NCBI RefSeq assembly: GCF_905220415.1
Contig: NC_059544.1
Location: 4,466,501 to 4,530,500, forward strand
Origin: Colias croceus
Taxonomy: Eukaryota; Arthropoda; Insecta; Lepidoptera; Pieridae
Length of the DNA stretch: 64,000 bases
Reading direction: 5' to 3'
This document shows, piece by piece, positions 56,762 to 64,000 of the stretch (positions are counted from its first letter, which is position 1; each line of letters begins with the position of its first letter). Position numbers and translations under genes: made by a program. The notes under the pieces were generated by a model. It saw nothing but the letters and a program-made list of their open reading frames with translations, ran no database searches and had not been told where the DNA came from.

Positions 56762-59700
56762 TACCGAGGAAAGCCTATAGTTATTTTATTTTGGACCAGG
56801 AACATTGTTTCGTTGACGCCAAATTAAAAACACCTGCGATATTTTTTTTAAATGCACATAGGTTGTTCGCGCCACCTCTGGATTATAGTCCAGAGAAATT
56901 TATTGCTTTTGTTATTTTTGTTCACAAATAATTTAAGAATACAATTAAAATTATTAAAATTTTTAAACACATTAGTTAAACACATTCTAGAATAATATTA
57001 AAATACTAATAAATTACATATTATATTACTTAAATACATAATTGCGATAATTTTTCGATATTTTTACATCATGTAATGGATCTTCTTACAAACTACATAT
57101 ATTAATTGTGTAATAATAATATTCAAAGCGGTACATAATCGTTTGCACAGATTATATAAGCGTGCTAAGCTCGTGGCTACGCCTTTGATGGCTGAAACAT
57201 GAGATGGTAATGATTGCTGGCAACATTTGTTCGCCCATCTGTGACATGACAAGCGTTGCACTATGCTATCTTGTATTATCTGTAATACGTGATATGTGTA
57301 TTTTGAATTGATATTGCTTGTTTTATTTTAACAATTGATAAAAAATATTTTAACATATTTAATTGCTGTCATTCAAAACTTGAAAATGCATTATTGTCGG
57401 GGCACGGGCTTAATACTAAGTGCTTAGTGCTTAGCACCGACATCAAACCTTTTTAGTAAATAGCACAACTAAACAATATGTAGTAATTAATAATATTTTT
57501 TAATTTTTTTTTAATTTAATTTTTTTTTGTTTTTACTTTTACGTTTTTGAAGTCGGTTGTTTTAACGTAGTTACTTTTGTAGTTATCACAGGAAACCAGT
57601 TTTGTATTAAACAAAAAATGCTATAGATTATACCTACCATTGTGAAAATGAAGCAATTTCTCATCTTCCTTAAAGGTCAGTTCTGTACAATTTTAGCTGG
57701 CTGTTGGATTTTGTTCCCAAAGGAATATGCGAGCGAGAGAATTCAGAATTCACCTGTAATGTTTCCATCACTGAAAACTTTATAAGAAAGAATTGTATGT
57801 GATATTCCAAGTATAAGAATAGAATTTAATCTAAGATTTAAATGGTTTCCAAGTATACTAGAATAAGACTTCAATCGTTAACCTCAAGATCCAGATTAGA
57901 CAGAACAGAAGATTACAACTGAAACAGTTGAGTTAATTTACCAAAACTTGCTATCATTCTGTAGTTACCTATACGATTTCTACTGAAATTCATGGAACTT
58001 TTGTTTACGATATATTATTAAAAATCTATGATCTTGGGAACCGCCTACGCCTCGATTACGTCACTAATACCTTTACATTAGTTGTATATCGATTTATACT
58101 TCCCCAATCCATTCATTTTTCGCGGTAGCAAATTAATTTGATTAAAACAATTTCTTCCTTAATTACTGGTTACAGTATATTGTAGGCAGTTGCATTTTAA
58201 TTTATCTTTTACGAAGTAGTTAAGTAAAATTTTTTGGTGATTCTATTGGTGAACTAGGTGCAAAAAAAATGAAATAAAACATATTAATGTAGCATTATTT
58301 ATTTATATTGTAGGTTACATTTTATACGAAGTTTGATAAATTTCCTGAAAACCTTTAACCACGAAACTGTGTCTATTGAAAATGGCAATTTACCTGTACT
58401 AAGTACACATTAAAAGTGTCATAATGAGGTTGCGGCTAATCCTCGTCGGAGTTCGCTGAAGCAAAACACACAGGTTTGTGTTTTGTATTAAGGCTATGTG
58501 TGATAATGCGTTATAGCCTATTTTATGAGGGTAATAACATTATATTATGATTTGATAACCTAAAGCTATGAATTCCGAGCCATTAAAGTGACTATTACGC
58601 ACCCTATGTAGGTTAAAGTACAATGGATAATGTTTGTACAGATATAACCAAGATATAACACAACTATGAATGCCAAAAGTACTTGAACTATACAGACAAA
58701 AGTCTTTTTATAATATGTGATTATAAAAGTATCTATTGCAGATCTTTTCATCGCACAGAAAAGGGCGTGACATGATAAACGATCTACCTGCTGATTATGA
58801 TTTAACCCTTTTTAAGTATCCTTTCAATACATTTTTATGATCCGCAATTTCACTAGAACATAATGGCAGGTACACTGATCAGATAAAAAGCTTAGACAGG
58901 TTTTTTCAGTCTGAAGATAATTGTTAATAGCTATTTGGTATATAATATAGATGTGAAATGAATGTATTTTATCAAAACATTTGAAGTGAATAAAAAATAT
59001 AAGTGATTGTAAAAATTCCAGACTAAAATTGCTTTTTAATATGATAACTAATTTGAAAATGAAAACAGCCAACAGCTTTTATATTTCACTAGATATGTAA
59101 CCATTTCCCTAATTGATTAACGTTCTAAAGGTTCGACGCACAGGTTCGACGTAATTTTAATTTGAAAATTGACAGATAAAACAAACGTGAATTGTAACTG
59201 CACTTTTCGTAGTATTAATATTTTTTCCATCCGTTGAGCAGGCAACCGCTTTAATATTTTATATAGCAGTTCTGAAAATGTGACGCAAGCCAGCCGTGCT
59301 TTTATTCCACATGAATAACTGTCTTTGATTCCATTCTCATTGTTTTCATCATATTTTAATGTACTAATGTTTATTGTGAAGTTAGGTTATCATAGATTTA
59401 AATACACCTGTTTTGTATTGCTTAAATTTATATAATGTTTGGTATTACATGATAATAGGATCTAGATAATTTATCATGAAGTTTCGGTAAGTTAACTCGT
59501 GCGATCCCTCGTGATATAGAGATAGAGCAAATAACGGAAAAATTTTAATGAATAGTTAATGTATGAAAATAAATATGTGAATACACGTCATCCTTTACAG
59601 AAAATTTTTTACTTTGAACGAATCATACTTCATCTTACTCATCTTTCGTTATTATATTATCTACTCATCTGGTTTTTCCTACCAAATGTCAAGATAATAG

Positions 59701-61490
59701 TGAATCTCAAGGACATATTGGTTTACAAATCTATCAATCTACAACTTCCAAGTCCGGACATTCAGGCTCTGAGACGGGTCATCGCTATCTCGACTACTGC
59801 ATCGTTTACTAGCTATATACTTCTTGTATAGTAAAGCCTATCACGAACTTAGCAATTGCGTCAGAGCTACAACACAACAAAGTTTATATTACAATTAAAC
59901 TTACCACGACCTGTACAAAGGTTCAAACTTATCCAATATTACCAGTTTCACTCGTGGCCGTCGTCTGTACTCAACTAGCTCATACATTTTTACTGTTAAA
60001 TTCTAAAACGGTTCAACAACTTTATTATTATATCGAAGTATGTAAAACTCGTATGGGTATTCGTTGAACTGAGAATTGCAAATGTTCAATTACGCTTTGC
60101 TATTCGACGATACAGAAGTGCAGTTAAATAAAATGTTTCAAATATAATTAGCAATGGAAATTGTTTAGATTACTCATGTTAAGTAGTATAATAAATCTCA
60201 ATTTATAATAATTTTATACAATCATTACAAACGATGCAAAATGTACAACGCAATAAATTACGCTATGAGCGTAAATTTGAAAATTTTCGGCCGAACGAGT
60301 TACGCCCAAACCACAAGTGAAATTATGACATGGTGGCACTGGAGTTTATTATTAATTATGTTATTCGAAAATAAAACTATATTTGAGTGCATTAAATCCA
60401 CAGCTGTAGAAAGAAAACAATTATTTAAAGCTAATTGGCTAATGGAATATTTACAGATAAAAGTTACGACTTTGATTAAACCGTAAAATTAATCTTGTCG
60501 TAGTTTCTACAGAAAATAAATAGCCGGGAGCAGAGCAATTGAAATAAGCGTCTTATATGTAAAATCTAGACAATTAAAGCATTCCGTTTGCTCAGAGGGA
60601 ACACTGGGATGCGGATTGTAATCTGCACTTGCTCGTACGTCGCGCCCTAATCGCATAGCATTCATCGGATCAAAATACTCGACATGGCGTGTGTAAGTCG
60701 ACATGAGTTTTAGTGAATCTCTTATAATATTCATGTTAAATGGGAATAATCTAAATGAGCAAATGGCAAAGCAGGTTTTAAACTCAGCTTCATTCATAAT
60801 CGTTATCTTCTTGCATCGTATCTTCTATCATATAAATTTTATATATTATGTATTCTAAAATAAAGTTAAGATCTGTTCTATTTAAAATAGTCTCAAAATA
60901 TCGATCAGTAGAGTTGAAGTTTAGTCACACTGATACGAATTCTCTTATTGACTTATATCCTAATTTTACACTCGTGAACCTATATCAAAAATAGAAGGCT
61001 GCAGGCAGTTCAGAATTTATTCAAAGAATAGGAGACAGAGAATAATAGATTGTTCAAGAAAAGCTTTTTTTATTTATTGGGTAACTGGCACTGGTCTACA
61101 TACGCAATCATTAATCTTAAAGAGTGGCTTTTAGCACTCTCACTAAAGTGAAAGAAAAACCTATTATATGAATAAACTATTGTTGTCGTTTAATAATACT
61201 CTTGTTTAATACCATCCTCTATTGTCAGTGTAGCATCTTATAATCAGTGTTCTAAATAAAACTCCTGCCGGTAAATTTTAAAGAATACACACCCGTAAAC
61301 TAAAAATTTGCAAACAATTTTATAAAATGAAGTGACAATAACAAGAAAAGCTAACATGATCACCAACTAAACTTGGTGGACTGGTGGTATTGTCGTATAC
61401 CACTCCACCAATTCAAAACTATGCTTCGCGTTTGTCTTATCTGCAACGTTCTATATATTGATATGTAAAACACGTGCATTAGTTTTGAAG
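56762..61490. other. gene-free stretch
   Basis: AT-rich. It has a GAAGTCGGTTGTTTTAACG end at 57548-57566 related to the element at 9041, and a short hairpin (CAAAACACA / TGTGTTTTG) near 58462-58487. Unrecognised open frames lie at 57064-57261 (-), 59559-59831 (+) and 60507-60797 (-). No gene supported. Confidence 0.4.
57530..57570 (-). mobile_element. fragment of the AACCGACTTCAAA element
   Basis: Reads GTTAAAACAACCGACTTCAA on the minus strand, the same as the left end of the 9041-9291 element; only this end is present. Confidence 0.45.
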
Positions 61491-61499
61491 ATAGTCTGG

Positions 61500-61600
61500 C
61501 TTGATCATCTGCTGGCATCGATCGAGAGAGGCGCCGCGGCGTCGCGACCGCCTGTCGCCGACGCAGCCTGCCTGAGGGTTGAGAGGCTGACCCCAATGTT
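61500..61600. other. GC-rich island of unknown nature
   Basis: About 100 bp rich in CG (GGCGCCGCGGCGTCGCGACC) in otherwise AT-rich DNA. It gives the start of a 78-codon minus-strand frame (MGSASQPSGRLRRRQAV). It could be a 5' exon, a regulatory element or a repeat fragment; I see no splice sites that decide. Confidence 0.3.
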
Positions 61601-62039
61601 CAATTTTTACAGCATATCTACGGTATAATTGCGCCTCTTTTGTGTATTGTTTATCTATATTAAAGGGTATCTTCGTAGAAACAATATGAAAAACTTAAGT
61701 AGTCAGAAAAAGCCTATTGAAGTGAAAACTCATAATTTAGAAAGGATTTGTATTTTCACAATGAAATTTACCAAAATCTACCAAAAAGTACCATATGAAG
61801 CTTTGACTTCAAAATTTAATCAAAGTAAAATAACTAATGCCGTATTATTTAGTATCATAATTTTGTTTGCGCGACATTTTTATATATAGGTATAGTACAA
61901 TTTATTTTACCCAGAAAGCAGGAATCATATACTAGCAATTTATACTTAAACTGAAACTGGATTTCAAATTTCACAAAACGTTCCTTCATCGCGCACGTAC
62001 CTCATATAATTTACGAAGAACGCTCCACAAAACATATTA
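61601..62039. other. gene-free AT-rich stretch
   Basis: An 86-codon plus-strand frame (61629-61889) is AT-driven and unrecognised. Nothing else seen. Confidence 0.4.
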
Positions 62040-62400
62040 TGTATGTGGATTTTTAATAATATTAAAGAGCTCTAACGGAGCACCCTTTCCGTCCAAATAG
62101 TATAATGTTACGCTAATGCAATTTCTCCGAAAATGAAATCTTTTTCGCATTAGCGAGAGCTTTAACGTTTATCCGGATTAACCGAAGGCGTGTTTTGCGT
62201 GCACATAGACGTCCATTAGCATGTTGTTAACAACCTGTCACACCTCACCTTCAAGTTGTTTTCATAGCCTTGAATCCAGGGATAACTCCCCGTTCCACTG
62301 ACCTATAGCTGGTGACGTCACTGTCGCCAATTTGTCGCCCAGACCGTCTTTATCCGTCCCCCGTAAATAGCGCAAAACGTCAGACATGTCGACTGGTTTT
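62040..62400. promoter_or_regulatory. GC-raised island with homeobox-like inverted repeat
   Basis: Contains a 9-bp inverted pair CGCTAATGC / GCATTAGCG 27 nt apart (62112-62156), each arm with a TAAT core, followed by GC-raised DNA with GGTGACGTCACTG (a CRE-like TGACGTCA) near 62311. No open frame. Best explained as a possible enhancer or promoter; inference only. Confidence 0.3.
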
Positions 62401-64000
62401 TAATGTATTGAACTGGCGAAATAAAAGTATCTCATCCTTTGAATACAATTTAACAATTCTATTTTACATAAAGTTAAGTTAATATTTTAAGCAAATTATG
62501 TAGTCAAAATAAACTATTAATTATTCACAATATTTAACCAATAACCCATATTTTGCCACTTAAAATTCAATTAAGAGATTAATTATAAAAAACTTGCACT
62601 TTTGCAGTTTTTGCGCTGAAAAACAAATTTCCTATTAACATGTATGCATAAATGCAAATTAATTTAAAAAGAGTGGACGCAAGCTAATGTTGTGTGTTTT
62701 TATTGCAAAGTGCTTTCTAATTAATAAGCTCACTGTTTTATCTTTTATACAAAAGCGTTCATTGATTATGAATATGTAAAAATCACTGATATATTATATA
62801 TCGTACTCATTCTCTCTAATCTACTTAAATTCTCGCATGAAATACTTTGTTTTTAAAGTAATAGTTTTCCTTTAAAATTTAACTATGATAATACGATCAT
62901 ACCGAAGTATAATATAAGTTTTAAAGTTCCTGGTAGGGTTTCGTTTTAAATCTTATTCTTTATATTCATTGTTTAATTTATTTTATATCTAAGAAATTGA
63001 AATGTTTTAAAAATTTTCTTAGAAAAACTAACGGTTTTGTTCCTTAGAAAAATAATGGCTTGTTTTGCCTCAGTAGTTTTGTATTTAATTGTCTCTTTGT
63101 TGAATTTATAGCTAAAAGAACCTCACTTGTAGTAAAATATATTGTGTTTTATTTCTGCAAATAAAATACGAACTCAGTTTCTTTCAAATAATTTTTTAAA
63201 AGTCTATTTATTATATTTGTTTTCATCAGAATAAAGAAAAATGCTACTAATGCGAAAGTTTTTCTAACAGTGAAGTGAAATATTAAGAGAAGCGCTTACC
63301 TGCTTATCTTGATACCCTCATAAATTGACTTCAAGATTTTCCTGCATCTCGTTTCTAGTTTAGTCTCGTGTTAACGTGCCTTACTTATAAAAATGTAAAT
63401 GTTAAGAATATGTACCGTAACAATGTACAAAGATCCGTACATTATGTATGTAAAAATGCATTTATTTTTTACTCGCTGTCTCGCGCAAATCGTCTATGTG
63501 TTTCTACAGTTGATGCGTTTATTCTTACAATGTATATTAAACTATTATTATTACTGTTAATTTTCATCCAAATCCGTTCAGTGATTTTTTTGTAAAAGAG
63601 TAGTCTTTTAATTATTTTTAATATTAGTAGCAATATCCAAAGACTACCAATATCCATCAATTTTCACAAATTTTTGAATTTATAAAATTAGTAGGATATA
63701 TATAACTACCTACTCAATTATTATCGTAAAAGTACACGAATAATGGCCTAAAAGCATCACAACCATAAAACTCAATTCGTTTATTTCATTGTAAATGCAT
63801 TTTCCTCGTTTAAAATTGCGCTGATCCTGAAAGAAAAGAGGTATTAGCATAATATTACCAATTCATTGAATCTATAATGATGCTCGTGTGTTATTTGAAA
63901 TTGTATTTCAGTATCATATAGAATTTTCCATAAGTTCGACGAAAGTCTGAATATTTTGACTGTATTAAAAAATTCAATTTTCTTCTTTGTAGTATTTTTG
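62401..64000. other. gene-free AT-rich end of window
   Basis: No gene, RNA or mobile element that I can support. The overlapping frames at 63368-63660 are AT-driven. Confidence 0.4.

Noticed and set aside
1..64000. CRISPR arrays, bacterial operons, rRNA genes
   Set aside because: No regular spaced repeats, no prokaryotic gene packing and no rRNA-like blocks; the window is an insect nuclear genome.

Overview
ORGANISM. AT-rich eukaryotic nuclear DNA with split genes (GT-AG introns), almost certainly from a moth or butterfly (Lepidoptera). The main reason is about fifteen Helitron-like copies of the lepidopteran type: they start TCCATACTAATATTATAAA, end in a GC-rich hairpin plus CTAG, and sit in an A|T target. 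tRNA-derived SINE and LINE tails with TAAA repeats, and insect-type neutral lipase genes, agree with this. I cannot name the species. GENES. I assembled four multi-exon genes by matching splice sites and codon phase; all are on the minus strand. (1) 4028-11604: an eight-exon secreted pancreatic-type neutral lipase, 348 aa, with Ser160/Asp188/His261 intact. (2) 21201-26461: a four-exon AIG1/ADTRP-family membrane protein, 245 aa. (3) 27486-29677 and (4) 32915-36392: two tandem six-exon lipase-like genes of 297 and 305 aa. Their nucleophile elbow reads GFGLG and GFDLG, so the catalytic serine is gone while Asp and His remain. Two weaker plus-strand candidates are a two-exon small membrane protein (1377-1977) and a signal-peptide first exon at 38021-38066 whose continuation I cannot place with confidence. 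LAYOUT. 1-4 kb: candidate small gene, then gene-poor DNA. 4-11.6 kb: active lipase with TE-filled introns. 11.6-21.2 kb: gene-poor DNA with Helitrons, a SINE, a G-tract MITE and a GC-elevated patch at 17.8-18.7 kb. 21.2-26.5 kb: AIG1-like gene. 26.7-27.2 kb: MITE. 27.5-36.4 kb: pseudo-lipase pair. 37.8-38.07 kb: promoter-like DNA and first exon. 38.1-64 kb: no confidently assembled gene; it holds an internally deleted Ty3/gypsy-type element with identical LTRs (42.9-44.7 kb), more Helitrons, a 300-bp MITE with perfect 80-bp inverted repeats, and several GC-raised islands that could be regulatory or unrecognised exons. HOW THE GENES RELATE. All three lipase-family products have an N-terminal signal peptide and are probably secreted, plausibly into gut lumen or haemolymph. 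One should hydrolyse acyl esters. The tandem pair should at most bind lipid or act non-catalytically. The AIG1-like protein acts on fatty-acid esters inside cells, so the window has a loose lipid theme, although AIG1 and the lipases are unrelated families. No homology search was run; family calls rest on motifs read by eye.
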